A stretch of DNA of 64,000 nucleotides. Source: Tetrahymena elliotti 4EA (lineage: Eukaryota > Ciliophora > Oligohymenophorea > Hymenostomatida > Tetrahymenidae). Of this stretch, positions 11,579 to 24,749 are shown piece by piece. Under the pieces are notes generated by a model. It was not told the origin of the DNA, searched no databases, and was given only the letters and a program-made list of their open reading frames with translations. Location of the stretch: assembly GCA_000231825.2 (NCBI GenBank), contig JH720298.1, positions 1,456,814 to 1,520,813 of the forward strand, in the 5' to 3' direction. Numbering within the stretch: position 1 is the first letter of the stretch; each line of letters opens with the position of its first letter. A program made the position numbers and the translations under genes.

Positions 11579-14500
11579 ATGAATATGAATTTTTTGGGAA
11601 AAGAGAGCGACAATTAGATTCCCACTGTTCCTATTTAACAGCAATAACAAAATATATAGCAGTCAAATTATATGCTTAATTAGATCAAGCATGCCAGTAA
11701 CTAAATATTTCATGAGTAGTTTTAGAATTATAGTCCTGGCAATCAGCAGTCTCTTAATATTATTGATTCAGAGGATCCTATGCCAATGGACTAATTTTTA
11801 TCTCAATAGCACAACTCAAGCAGTTCATAAATTAGTTAGTCGGACAGCAGCGAGCATGAGTTGTCAACAGATAGTTTAATTTAAAGTTTATAGGAAGGAT
11901 TGATGTTGGCTTCTAAATCAGCAGTTGAATATTCTATGAATTATTCTAATAGTTTAGTTGGAAGGACAAATACTTTGACCTAAAAGAATAATTCCCTCAC
12001 AACAAAGACCTTCAACAGGCAGGTAATTTGTTCAAAAATTCTATAAAGATAATAAAGCATCTCATTAACATAGATGGAATGAGCAAATATAAAAAGAGTT
12101 GTTTTTTTTGAATTGAAAACAAAGCAAAAAAGTAAAATGAGGAAGAAAGAAATTTGAATTAAATGAAATGGAAATTTTTTGATTGAATTCATTTATTTTT
12201 TATATAAAAAGCTTCAAAGTAATTAAGCAAATAATGAAGACGAGATTACATATTTAAATAAGAGAAGTTAATGTGTTTTAGATTAATTGGCTGAAATAGC
12301 AGAAGAGCAAGAGAATACTTTTTAAAATTTATAAGAAAGGAATTTGTAATATTTAAAGCAAATAGCCTTTGAGAAAATTGAACTTTATAAAGTAGAATTT
12401 AGTAAAGTATTACAAGAATGTGAGTAGTATCGTTAGGAGTCTCAAGAAATTAAGGAGAAATTCGATGAGCATCTCCTAACTTGCGAAGGAGGCTAGTCAA
12501 GCAGAGAAGAAGAATTGAATTTGTTAATATCTAATTTATAGAAAAAGGAAGAGGTAATATTCTTTTATTTGTTTTTGAAAATGTTTTAAATTGTTCTGAT
12601 AGAAAAATCGAAGCAAATAATTTCTTCATTTTAGGACAAAAGAAAATTAAACGAAAAAAAAATTTGAAAGAAATATTGAAATTCAAAATAATTTTGAATT
12701 TATTGAAGAATAATTGGAAATAGATTCGTTCATTTTGGATTGCTGAAAGATTTTGTTTAAAATGTTTTATTTTTATAAAAATTAGGAAATAGAAATATTG
12801 AAAAAGCAGATTGAAGTCAAATATTCGTTAGATTTTATCATTGAAAATGTAGAAAAGGAATTAATTAGAAAATAATTTAGTGAGGAGGTATCAAGGTTGG
12901 AGGAAATTAATTTAGAATTAGAGAACAAGTGTGAAATATTCTTGGAGGAGAAAACATTGTCAGAGAATAAATTTAATAAGGAATTGAATCTTTTGAAGTA
13001 GAGAATTGAAGAGTTAGAAAATATTAACTAGAAAAAATCTGATGAAAATGTTTAAATTTTAACTGATTTTAATCATTCTAAATAGGATTTGATCAAAGCT
13101 GAGACAGAAATAGAAAGAATAAAATAAACATCATTAGATTTAAATTCTAAAATAGCTAATTTGGAAAATACAAATAATTTACTAAATGCTCAAATTGAAA
13201 AACTGGCGAAATAGCTGAAGGAGAAAGAATCGATTATAACTTAATTTGATAAAGATAGACTTGATTAAACTAATTTATTGTAAAAGTTATAGGACGAATT
13301 AGCTTTGAAGAATGACACATTAGAAAGATTCCAAGTGAAATCTGATGATTTGAATAATAAAAATTAATCAATTTATTTGAATGGTGAATAGAGTAAAGAA
13401 AATACTTAACAGAAAATAGATACAATTAAATATAAAGAAGAAGTTGCTAAGCTTAAACTAGAGTTAGAAGATAAAAATAACTAAATAAAAAAGCTCAAAC
13501 AAACAATTTTGATTAAGGATAGAATGCAGAAATAAGCACTTAATGGATCGCTAAATAGCTCAGGTATTAAAAAATCTCAAACTCCAACACTTTCTAATCA
13601 TTAAAATTCAATTAATGATTAAAGCTTGTTATCTACAATAAATAATAATCATAATTAATCATTCTAATAATAAGACACTTAAAAGATATCATAGAAAGAT
13701 ATCATTTCAGAATAAACCTAAAATAGTATTTAAAAAATATAATCTGATAAAGAAGATGAGATGTCGAAGAGAAAGGCATTAAAAAAGATAGTAGGAGAAG
13801 AGAGTCATTAGGATTAATCTAAACATCAATATTTAGTATAAGATGAAAACAAATTGGTGTAAGATCAATCTGACAATGAAAAAACAACAACAACAAATGT
13901 TAGTTAAAGAGTTAATAATCATGAAATGAGTTAAATAAGTAATTTAGATGGAAATACTTAAGATGTTAATGATATTTCAGATATGATTATATGTAATACT
14001 AATCATTAAAGAATTCAAAAGAAGAAGCATAAAAGCATTGATGTGACTTAGAGAGAAAGTTTAGGCAAAAAATTATTAATTAATCATTCATTTAAGAATG
14101 GATTTTTGACATAAAAATAAATCAATGATGGTCAATGCAATTAAAGTATTAATGATACTATTGTCCATAATGGATCTATGATGTTATCTATGCAATAATC
14201 GAATATTATGTAACAAGAAGAAGTTAATTAGTCTTAGTAATAATTAGAAACTCAAATTACATCTAAAGCTAGAAGAGCTTAGAGTATGAATTCAGAGTCC
14301 TTTAGCTAAATGTTTACTTAAGATGACAATACCTTCAAAGAGTTGAAAGTTAATTTGAGAAAAAAGAGAGAAAAATAAGAAGAGTTAAAGCTCATTCTTG
14401 AAAATTTCAAAAAGGAATTCAAGCAAACAAATGAGAGAGATCCTGTTGGTAAGGACTGGTAGCCATACAGTGGAATTTTGAGTGAATATAAAAATTTAAA

Positions 14501-17159
14501 GAATGAAATCTTAGAAATCAGACAAAAGCTAGTTGATATGAAAGATAAAAAAGATTCTAATATGAGTATTAGTCATTTGGCAGATTATTCTATTATAAAA
14601 AATACTGATGAATCTAGAATTGTTGATAATTCTATGATGATTAATAATCTCTCAATAATTAGAGCAGCTCCCAATTAAAAATTAAGTTAATATAAATCAA
14701 AATAAATCCTCAACTAAAGTCACATGAGCTAAAATTCATTTTACATTGATTAAAATCAAACTTCATTAAATTCTATTTCTGTTTAACTTGGAGATTACCA
14801 AGGATTTGTCTCTACAGCTGCTTCCCACTCATCTAAATAAGCTGAAGGAGAATTTAACAAAGGTCTTCGTCTATAAGTTTCTAATCTTGAAGAAGCAAAC
14901 AAACTTCTCAAAGACTAAGTATTTAAATCTCTTGAATATGAAAAGGTAAATAGAATTTTTTGTTAAAAATCTCAAAATGAAATTTTCAATTAAAAATTTT
15001 TATTTTGTATTTGAATAGGAATTAAGAAACAAAGGAGAAACAATTGAGCAATTATAAACTGAAATCAAAGACATTACTAAGAAAAAAGATGAAGAAATTA
15101 AAGAGCTAAAAGAAACAGTTGACATTTTAACAAATAAATTAGATGAAGAAACTAAAGAAAGAAAGTAACTACATAATATTGTTGAAGACATGAAAGGTAA
15201 AATCAGAGTCTTCTGTAGAGTAAGACCACCTAACGAGAATGAAGTTTAAATGAACTCATAAAATGTTGTTGAAGTTTTGGATCCTATGAATTGCAAACTC
15301 TCTGCCAAAAATGGCCCTAAGAAATTTTAATTTGATTCTTGTTTTGGTTTTAGTAAAAATTTATTTCATTTTTAATTCAATTTTAATGTGTTTTGTTCAA
15401 TTTTAAATAAATTTTTATTTTATTTTAATTTAAATCAATTTTGTTTGAAATAAAAGGTTCTCGTCAAGATGATATTTTTAATGATGCTAAAAAGTTGATT
15501 TAAAGCGCTGTTGATGGATATAACGTTTGTATATTTGCTTATGGATAAACTGGATCAGGAAAGTCATTCACTATGCAAGGAACAAGAGAAATGCCTGGTA
15601 TTACACCAAGATCAGTGAATGAACTATTTAATCTATTAAAACCTATTTAGAAGACTTGCAAGGTCAGTATTTCAGCTTATATTATGGAATTATATATGGA
15701 CAGTTTAATCGATTTACTTGCCCCTGCTAATTCTATGATGTAAAAGAAACTAGAAATAAAAGAAGATTACATTACAAATACTACCTACGTTCAAAATGCA
15801 ACAGTAATTATTTTTAACAATAATTTTGATCATTTCATTTATTTTGATTTTGATTAAAATATTTTAATTAATTTGAAAAATAGATTGCGGAAGTGACTAA
15901 GAAAGAAGAACTAGAATAAATAATTTAGAAGGGTATTCTGAATAGAAAGATAAGCAAAACAGATATGAATGTTGAATCATCGAGATCACATTTAATCATC
16001 ACAATATTAATTAATATCTTCAATCCTTAAACAGAAACAGTAATAAGTTTTATATTTATTTCCAAAAAATAATTTAAATTTTAAATTTTATTAGACTACA
16101 CATGGCAAAATCAGTTTAATCGATTTGGCTGGAAGTGAAAGAATTCTTAAATCTGGTGCTAATCCTCACTAAGTTAAAGAAGCTAATTCTATTAATAAAA
16201 GTTTAACTGCCTTAGGAGATGTCATATCTGCTTTAACGAACTAATAGTAGAGTGGAGGAGATAGACATATTCCATACAGAAATAATAAACTCACATATTT
16301 AATGAAAGATTCTCTTGGAGGAAATGTAATAAATTTATTTCAATTTCTACTTTATTAAAAAAATAATTATTTTATAAAGGCAAAAACATTGATGATAGTT
16401 AATGTAAGTCCAAGTGAATATAACTTAGAAGAAACTAATAGCAGTTTATAATATGCTAGCAGAGTTAAGACAATAGTTAATGAAACAAGCAAAAACATAG
16501 AAACTAAAGATTATACAAGACTTAAAGAAAAGTTATAGCAAACTCTATAAGAAAATGAGAAATTGTAACAGCTTGTCTCTGACTAAAATAGAAATCCTAA
16601 TTAATTAACTATCTAACCTCATATAAACAATATTTAACAACAATAACAGCAACAACAAATTTAACCAAACAAATAATCTTAAATTTATAGTTTTGGATAG
16701 TAAAAACCTTTATAAGCTGAAGAACTCTCTTAATAAAATTAACAGCAATCCATTTAGTAATAAATTTCAATCACTTCTCAATAATAGTAAAAATTAGCCC
16801 CAATTCAAACACACTAGCAATAATTGTCATAAAAACCTAGCTTATTAGCAAGTGGCAGAAACTCTAATAATTCTTCATAAAATTAATAACAAATTAACTA
16901 AATTCTTTACAATTAGTAACAATAATAAAATTCTTCCTAACATAAGAGAAGCAATTCACCATTGATAGTGAACTAAAACTCATAGATGCAATAATAAAAT
17001 TTGTTTTCTTCTCCACACATCTAATTGACATCATAGTAATTATATGGTAGCTTGAAAAGTTCTTCAGTAAATCCACTACAAAACAATATAAATATTAATA
17101 ACATCTAAAAAGTAAGTTCACAATAGTAATAATCAAACTCCTTAAATAGGATTAATTGA
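11579..17159 (+). CDS. Kinesin-14 (motor in the C-terminal half, neck preceding it)
   Basis: Exons 11579-12022, 12212-12553, 12786-14945, 15019-15352, 15457-15803, 15884-16039, 16095-16325, 16380-17159; all phases close (1597 aa). A Gln/Ser-rich N-terminus is followed by long coiled coil (about residues 150-700), a low-complexity linker, a second coiled coil, then the neck and motor from [13 protein letters not shown] at about residue 1040. The motor shows P-loop GQTGSGKS (about 1122), switch I NVESSRSH (about 1238) and switch II DLAGSE (about 1271). A motor preceded by stalk and [12 protein letters not shown] neck is diagnostic of minus-end-directed kinesin-14 (Ncd/Kar3 type). About 230 Gln-rich residues follow the motor. 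Start is the first ATG after an upstream in-frame TGA. An alternative exon inside intron 12554-12785 cannot be excluded. Confidence 0.93.
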
Positions 17160-18162
17160 ATCGATTTTGAAAAAATGATAAGTAATTAAATGAATGAATG
17201 AATCATCCAAATTTTGTAATCTCACTCAACTCACCAAATCAATAATTAAATAAATAAATTAACACTGAATCAATCTATAAAATTATAATAAAAATCTAAT
17301 AATACTAAAAAAGCACTTTTAATTTAATTTATTTAAAGTTAAATAAAAACTAATTTTTAATCTTTTTTCTATGGGTGATTATTTTTTGTTAAGATTATTA
17401 TACTAATTAACAACCATGTATATAAATTATTTCGTATCTTATATAAATTAATTATAGTTTCAACTTCTTAGGTTTCAACTCATCAATCTCCATTTTATTT
17501 CTCTTTAATTATATACAATAATTACCTTCTTAATTATATCATTTGCCCATTTTATTTTCTACTAAATTTTTGTTTGTCTTTAGACATTTTGAAAAAATAT
17601 TATGAATTCAATTTGTTTATAGAATTGTTAGGATATACACTAAATTAAGATTGAAAAATGATTCTAAGAGTTTAATTAAAATAAGTTAAATTTGTAATAG
17701 TGAATTAAGTTAAATTGCAAGTGTAAATAATATACTTAAAAATTGATTAATAGATACTAAACGAATATAAACTAGAAATAAAATTTGAAATAAAGTAGCT
17801 TGTATTTTATTATTAAACAGAATCAAAATAATTAGACAGTTTTTGTTTAATTATCTATTAATTTATTTGATTAATTAATTAGTAATTAATAATATGAATG
17901 GAAGATATCTTTCTCAGTTTAATGCAATTTTTCTTATATTTGATTTAGATAATAAAAATATAAATAATTTGTTAATTACATACAATAGTAGTATCAAATT
18001 TATTAGAAACAAACTTGAATAAGTCTTAAAAACAGAAAAACACTCCATATTGCAAGGCTGTTTAAATAGACATAGGATTAAAAGGCAAAGAAATAAAGAA
18101 AATAAATAAAAGCATAAAGCAAAATATATTGAAAAAAATACATATTAGTTAAGATATCGAAA
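17160..18162. other. Intergenic, AT-rich
   Basis: Separates two genes of the same orientation. I see no coding signal, RNA gene or strong repeat. It should hold the kinesin 3' UTR and the PAF1 promoter. Confidence 0.5.
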
Positions 18163-21100
18163 ATGGATCAAAAGAAAAAGTAAATTAATAGATTTATCTA
18201 GTTTTAAATATTTACTAATTAAGCTAAAAATGTATTTAAAAATCTCAAAATTAGTAAAATGAATTGAGAATAAAGCAACAAAATGCAATGTTAATGAAAT
18301 TAAAATAATCTTATTCTTTAATTAATAGAAAAACACTTAATATTCCTGAGAATAAGGGTCTAATTCATAATTTTAAGTTTGATATTGAGGTTCCTTTTGC
18401 ACCAATTGCATTCCCAAAAACTTTATACTATCAATTGGATTAGGAAAGACATACTCGTCCTAAAGTATTAAATGCAGATGTTAAGGGAATGTGCAATTTA
18501 TTTGTTAACTGTGATTTAGGTCTCCCAATAGATGATTTGAATATGAAACCTCACATATATAATTTACAAGAAGGAAGCGATTATAATTAAAATCATTCTG
18601 AAAATAATGGCAATACAAAGGATCTTCACAATTAATTGCATCCTGATGATTTAGCCCTAATTAATGAAGATATTATTGTTAGCGACACCGAAGAAGATGA
18701 AGAAACTCTTAAAACTCAAAAGGAGCAGAAGCTTTTAGATTAAAGAATTAAAGAAGAACAACAAAAAATCCTTATGAAATAATAAATGTTGCAAAAGTAG
18801 TCCGAATTAGCAAAGGACAAAGATACTGATTTTAGCTAAGGATTTGAATAAGTCAAGTTAGCAATAGAACATACTTTTGTTGCTTCAAATAATATCAAAT
18901 TAGAAGAAATCAAGCACCCATCCGATCCTAACAGATCCATCAAAAGAGTCTTTAATTTTCTTCCAAACCTTGCTAACTAATCATTAAAGTAATCAATCAT
19001 AATTAAATAAGCAAATTTAAGCAATAACCAATAAAATAATTTTTATTTTTACAAATAAGATTTTTATTATTCATAATGAAATCAAACTAATTTATTATTC
19101 TTGGTGTTTAAAACATTGGTTAAAGACAAAGATATTTCAATTATAATATCTAAAGATTATGATTCTTTTCTAAATCTTCAAATAATTGAAATTATCTTAG
19201 GTATTTTTTGATTATCTAGAATATTTTTCTAATTCTAAACAAAGTCTTCTAAAAAATATATTTAGAAATAAAAAAATAGGATATTTTATCTCAAATTAAC
19301 CTATAATAATATGATTAAAAAATATATTTAGAAATAAAAAAATAGGATATTGTATCTCAAATTAACCTATAATAATATGAATTTTATAAAAATAAATAAA
19401 TCTAACTCACTTACAATCAGTCAAACTATTTAGAAATTATATAAAAATAAGTAGTTCTTCCTCCAATTAAATATTAATTTAAGAAATGCTAATATAAATA
19501 AATAAAAAATGATCTCTATTTAATAAGAATTGAATGTTATTTTCGAAAATTAAAATGATAAATTTTGTCTAAGCAGTAAGCAGGATAAGCTTTTCTAGCA
19601 CTAAGATACTAGTTTAAAAATAGAGTATGTTTTTTATATCTTTATTTGAAAAAGATTAAAAAGATATTGTTTGAGATAGAATATTTATAATTTAATTTTC
19701 TTTCCATAAAAATTTTAGTATTTGAAATATTTCTTAATTGATTTCTTAATTTAATAAAGATTAGGTGTCGTATCTTACAAGTAAAAGGTAGAGTCTCTCA
19801 CTAATTCTCTTCAAAAAGGAAGATTTTGCACTTTGTTCAAAGATATTTCATTTGAAGATAAGAATTAGAATCTTTTTAGATTGTTTGTTTAGAAATTGCA
19901 AGATGAAGAACCTTACAGACCTAAAAAGATTTTTGAAGAAGACATGATTGATGTTGATTCATAATATAATGAACTATTCGAGGAAGATTAAGAAGTCATT
20001 TTGGTAATAAATTTAAGAAAATATTTAAAATTAATTGAATAATTATTTTTTGTAAAATAGGAGGAGTAAGATGATGAAATATTGAATCATAATTAAATAA
20101 AGCTAAAAAATAAATCAGTGTTTAGTTATTCTGATCATTCAACTAAATTATAACCAAATGATTATCTACTTTTATTCTCTAAATAAACATAAAATGATTA
20201 AATTCAAAATGTTTACTTTTAGAAGGTTTAATTTTAGATTTCTCTAGACTAAGAAAAGAAAGAATTAGCAAATCCAGATAATTAAAGACAATCAATTGAA
20301 CTTGGTCGTTATGTTAAGATGGATATTATTGATGAAGAATAAGTAAACTATTTATTAGTCATTTTAAAATATTTAATGAAATGAATTATTAAAAATCAGA
20401 TAAGATTGATGAAACAAATCGATTAAGATATTGTTGATGAAGAATTTGGTGGCGATTAGCAATAAGACACAAAGAAAAAGTCTCTTAAGTAAAAAAATCG
20501 TAATTAAAATTATGATGAAGATGATGAGGAAGACGATGGAGATTTTATGGAAGAAGAACTAGAAGATGAAGATGAAGAATTACAAGATATTGATGATGAT
20601 GAAAATGATGGTGCTCATAAAAAGAGCAGTGTTAATAAAGAACAACCTGCTAGAAGCTACAATTTACGTGAAAGTCGTAAACAAAATAATGTATTTAATT
20701 AACTGTCTGCAGAAAAGAAAAATTCAAATGTTGTTGCAACTCAAGAAGAAGAGCAAGATGTAGAAGAGCATCTTGATAATATATTTAGTGATAGTGATTA
20801 AAAAGATAATAACAACAACAATAATAATGTAGCCAGTGCTCAAAATATTTCATGTAAAATTACTTGAATTTAATTCGTTTTATTTGCAATTTTTGATTTA
20901 TTTTTTTGTAGAAAATCAAAATAATCAAGTCATTGAGGAAGAAGAAGATGATGATGAATTTTAATTTGGGGCAAACAGACAAAAAGCTAATTCAGAAGAT
21001 AAGGATAATTAATGGGCTAAAGATTCTAAATATAAAAAATCTAAAAATAATGAGGATGATGATTTTATTAATGATGAAGATGAGGAAGAGGTAGAAGAGG

Positions 21101-21261
21101 AGATGGACGATGTAAGCTCTGTCTCAGACCATAAAGATTAGGATAATGAATTATAAAAATATTTCGAAAACAAACAACAATAAGCATAACCAGAATAAAA
21201 AAATATTGGATAAATTGAAGAAATGTCAGATGATGAAGACGATGATGAATTCCCTCTTTGA
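18163..21261 (+). CDS. PAF1: PAF1 homolog, RNA polymerase II-associated factor 1
   Basis: Exons 18163-18179, 18329-18988, 19484-19624, 19760-20003, 20061-20342, 20400-20853, 20912-21261; all phases close (715 aa). The order of landmarks follows animal PAF1: FDIEVPFAPIAFPK near the N-terminus, DLGLPIDDL and LHPDDLALINEDI (compare LDPADEKLLEEEI in human), IEHTF with a following FNFLPN, then a NDYLLLFSKQ..NVYFQKVQFQ strand pair matching the human [22 protein letters not shown] region, and a long Asp/Glu-rich tail. PAF1 scaffolds the PAF complex that travels with Pol II, promotes H2B ubiquitination and elongation, and acts in the nucleus. The join across 18989-19483 is the least certain: it skips a 66-bp tandem repeat and an in-frame ATG at 19377 that could mimic a separate gene start. 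Confidence 0.82.
19251..19381. repeat. 66-bp direct tandem repeat, two copies
   Basis: A unit containing TTAGAAATAAAAAAATAGG, ATCTCAAATTAACCTATAA and TAATATGA occurs twice with a period of 66 bp and nearly no differences. It lies within the predicted 495-nt PAF1 intron. The second copy supplies the ATG at 19377. Confidence 0.85.
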
Positions 21262-22337
21262 AAATTATTTCCAAATTAATTTATTTTATTATTTTTTTAT
21301 CAATTACATTCAAACTTTTTATTCGTTAAGCTTTCTTTTCAATAGAGCAAGTTTAGCATTCAAATTTTAAAAATCCAACTTTCAATTCATCATTTATTAG
21401 TTAATTTGTTTAATATAATAAATACAACATACATATTAATGTTTAAATAAATCTAATTTAAGTAATTGTAAAATTCTCACCAATATTTTATCTTTTTTAC
21501 CAATAAATATTATCACAAAAGAGATATTTCTATTTTTAAGAAATAGGTGTAAGAGTAGTTAAAAATTTAAAAGCTTAATATTTTTTTTTATTTCATATAT
21601 TTGAATTACTTTAAGAAAACTTAGTGAATAATTTTAAATTACTGAATGAAGATAATAAAAAAAATATTTATTTGAAGAGGATTTAATGATTAATTAATTT
21701 TAAAAACCGAATTAAATAAACACATTCTAATTCATTAAAATTTTCCTTTTTTAATTCATTTATTTTTTATTGAGACTAAAAACTATTTCAATCAAATTGT
21801 TTGCTTTAAAAAGACTATTTAAAATTAATTCTTAAATACTCAAGTAAAAGATCATCCTAGATTTTATTTATTTAAATCATCTTTTAATAAAATTGAAAGA
21901 TTATTTTTACTAGAAGTTAAGACTACTACATACCCCCCTCCCCCCCAAATTTAATTTCAAAATTCATTATTTTTTTTATTTTATACAAAATTAATGAAAA
22001 ATAAATGAATAATTTTTTCTAAAGAAAATATTTCTGAATTTCACTGAATAATAAAATAAATAATCTACTTCTAATTTAATTTCAAAATTTCTTACTTATT
22101 TTAATTTTATTTTTACAAAAGTGAATGAATAATAATTAAATAAATAATTTTGTATAAACAAGTGAATTTCTAAAGAATAATTAATCAATAAAATACATAA
22201 TTTCAATTAATTTTGATTAAAAAACCTTGAAAACTTTTTTATTTAATTTAAAAACATGTTTGAAAGCTGATTTTAGAGGTTATTTAAATCAAGCATAGAA
22301 ACACATATTGAGGGATTAGGGGAAGGCTTCTTCTCCT
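21262..22337. other. Convergent intergenic region with a C-rich tract
   Basis: Lies between the 3' ends of PAF1 and the minus-strand WD gene. Nothing coding is seen. At 21933-21946 there is an isolated C6-T-C7 run, striking in DNA of this composition. It is not a telomeric CCCCAA array. Confidence 0.55.
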
Positions 22338-24700
22338 TCATAATGAGAGTTTCTAGGCATATTGATAAGGACATTTTTATAAAATTTATTTTAAATTTTA
22401 ATGTTTTCAAGCATAATAGAAGTTAAAACTCTCTCTTTTTAGTATTAAAGAAAACGGGGCTAACCTTCAAATTTATTTTTAGCATTAAAATTTTCTGAAC
22501 CAATGATGGAAACTTTGGAATTTTTAATTTTGACAAAATTGATAAGCAAAGAGAATTCATAGTCACCAGAGATATTAAAAAAGTAATTATCAAATACATT
22601 AATATTGTAAGCTAGATCAGGTAAGAATGTTATTTCACCTGTTTCTATTATTTGAGATTTTTTATGGGAGATTATGGAAATATTTTTATTACTCTTTTTA
22701 AATGATTTTTATTACTAATATGAATACTCTTTCATGCTTTTTGTATCTGAAAATAATAATTATTGATGGTCATCTTATATATCTTATTAGCTTTGCATAG
22801 TATTCATTTAAGCTTCATCTAGATTTTAATTTTATGAGCTAGGTTTATTGTTAAACTAAGAAAATTGTTCTCCTTCAAATATTTTAAAGAAAGATATCTT
22901 TTTTGGAAAAACCATAACAAGAAATTCATTTTCTGAAAATTTTTTAACTCTTGTTAATAGCTAATTTCCATAGATCTTCTTCTAAAGTACCAATGGATTG
23001 TCTATCTTTGTAATATCAAACATGTTAATTGTTCCCTTTGAAATACTGAGAATATATTTTTCATAAAGAATTGCTTCTATCCCATAGACCTATGATGAAT
23101 GATATTCCTTTAGTCTCAGAAAAACTTTTCCACTTAAAATATTCCAAATTATTATTTTTTTACCAACTCCGCAAACTAAAAATTTTCCATTCTAATATAT
23201 AATCATTCTGCAAATCTGCTTTTTACTGCAAAACATTCTTTTACGTTTTAGCACAATACTTGTTTCAGATTGATTACTATCTTGATGATTCTTAGTTTAG
23301 CTCTAACTGCTTGGATTATTATTATTTTATATTTACTACTATTTCTACTCTTATTAGGAATTATTACTATTATAATTCTTACTCATTTAACTAGAATATT
23401 GGAGGGGTAATTAAATATGATTTTAATTTATTGACTAAATCAACTAAATGCTTTTATCCTAAGTTTAATATATTTAAAGATAAAACTCTATTATATTGCC
23501 TTCATACCCAGAAACAAAGAAATAACCAGGCCTCCTTGGATCTTTGACCAATACAACTAATCCAAATTATGAAATTTTTTGAGTAATTATAATGCTTGCT
23601 TTCTAAATATCAAAAATATGAATAATGCCTTCTTGTGTGCCAAATACCAAAAAATTATTTAAAAGATGTATTAAATTTGTTGTAATATTTATATCAATTG
23701 GAAACTCATATCTTAATATCAATTATCTTTCAAAGCTATCCTCAAAAATAATATTTTTGATGTACTGCAAATCAACATTCGAATCAAATATATAAATCTA
23801 TTCTATAATTTCTTGAATCTTCCCACAATAATGGTTCTTAAACTCTGATTTATCACTTTCATTAGAATTACTCAGCTAAATCCTCACCTTTAATAGAATT
23901 TTTACTATTTCCTATATTTTATATATGCCTATTTACTCAGGATTTTTATAATCATTAAAATATTGAGTTTTTTATTTATTTTTCTCTCTTTAAATTAGGC
24001 AGATGTTACACAAATAAATAGATTTACCAGCAACCTGGTTAAGGTCTATATACTCTAGAACCTATTAATGCTTTATACATAATTTTACTAGCTCACTATT
24101 ACTTTACATAAATGTCAGTATATTTGCTAATTTTTATCTTTTTGGTATCTTATCTGTTCTACAAATAATAGATTCCTATCTTATATTTTTAAAAACTCTT
24201 TAATTAATAATTTATAAATATCTCAAAAAAAATTTTTTTTTTTCTTCATCTATTTCTACCTTAAAAGACTTATCACCTTTTATTAGTTTAAATATGACTA
24301 ATTTATTAATAAATATTCAACTTATAATATCAAATTCTTTTTGAATATTTTTCTACTTCCTAATTAAAAATTAATAAAAAAAACTCTTAATAGAAAGGGA
24401 TTGAAAAGATAAATCATTTTTAATCAACTCTTTCCCATAAAAAATCAAAATCTAAAAGACTTAGTGAGAACTTCAATAATAAATGATTTTACTCAATTCT
24501 GACTCAAAACAATATTATCCTAAATTAACTATTTAAATTTACATAAAATACTCTTCCTTATATGAATACATAGTATAACTAGCAAATATTATGCTATTTA
24601 GGTAATGATATATCAATGAATTTCTATGATTTCATATTAATAATAATATCTATTATTGGTTATTAAAAAATTTTTATTTCAATTTTTGATACACATGAAT
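22338..24700 (-). pseudogene. WD-repeat (beta-propeller) protein gene with two in-frame TGA codons
   Basis: On the minus strand a single frame runs from about 24690 to TGA at 22338-22340. It encodes beta-propeller blades such as FLVFGTQEGIIHIFDI, FLVCGVGKKIIIWNILSGK and ILSISKGTINMFDI, separated by a Gln/Asn-rich loop (about 23280-23420) and preceded by a helical N-terminal region. TGA interrupts the frame at 24473-24475 (after IIYY) and 24317-24319 (after DIIS); the frame is the same on both sides of each. Removing them as introns would need 24-33 nt introns, shorter than any other here. Either the gene is decayed, the codons are recoded, or the 5' part is not coding and the gene starts below 24317. 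The intact propeller part is convincing; the function is unknown. Confidence 0.6.
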
Positions 24701-24749
24701 GCATACATACATACAAATAAATAAATATATTTAGCCATTTTAATTTTAC

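Noticed and set aside
21933..21946. Internal telomere repeat
   Set aside because: Not a CCCCAA array; single C6TC7 run.
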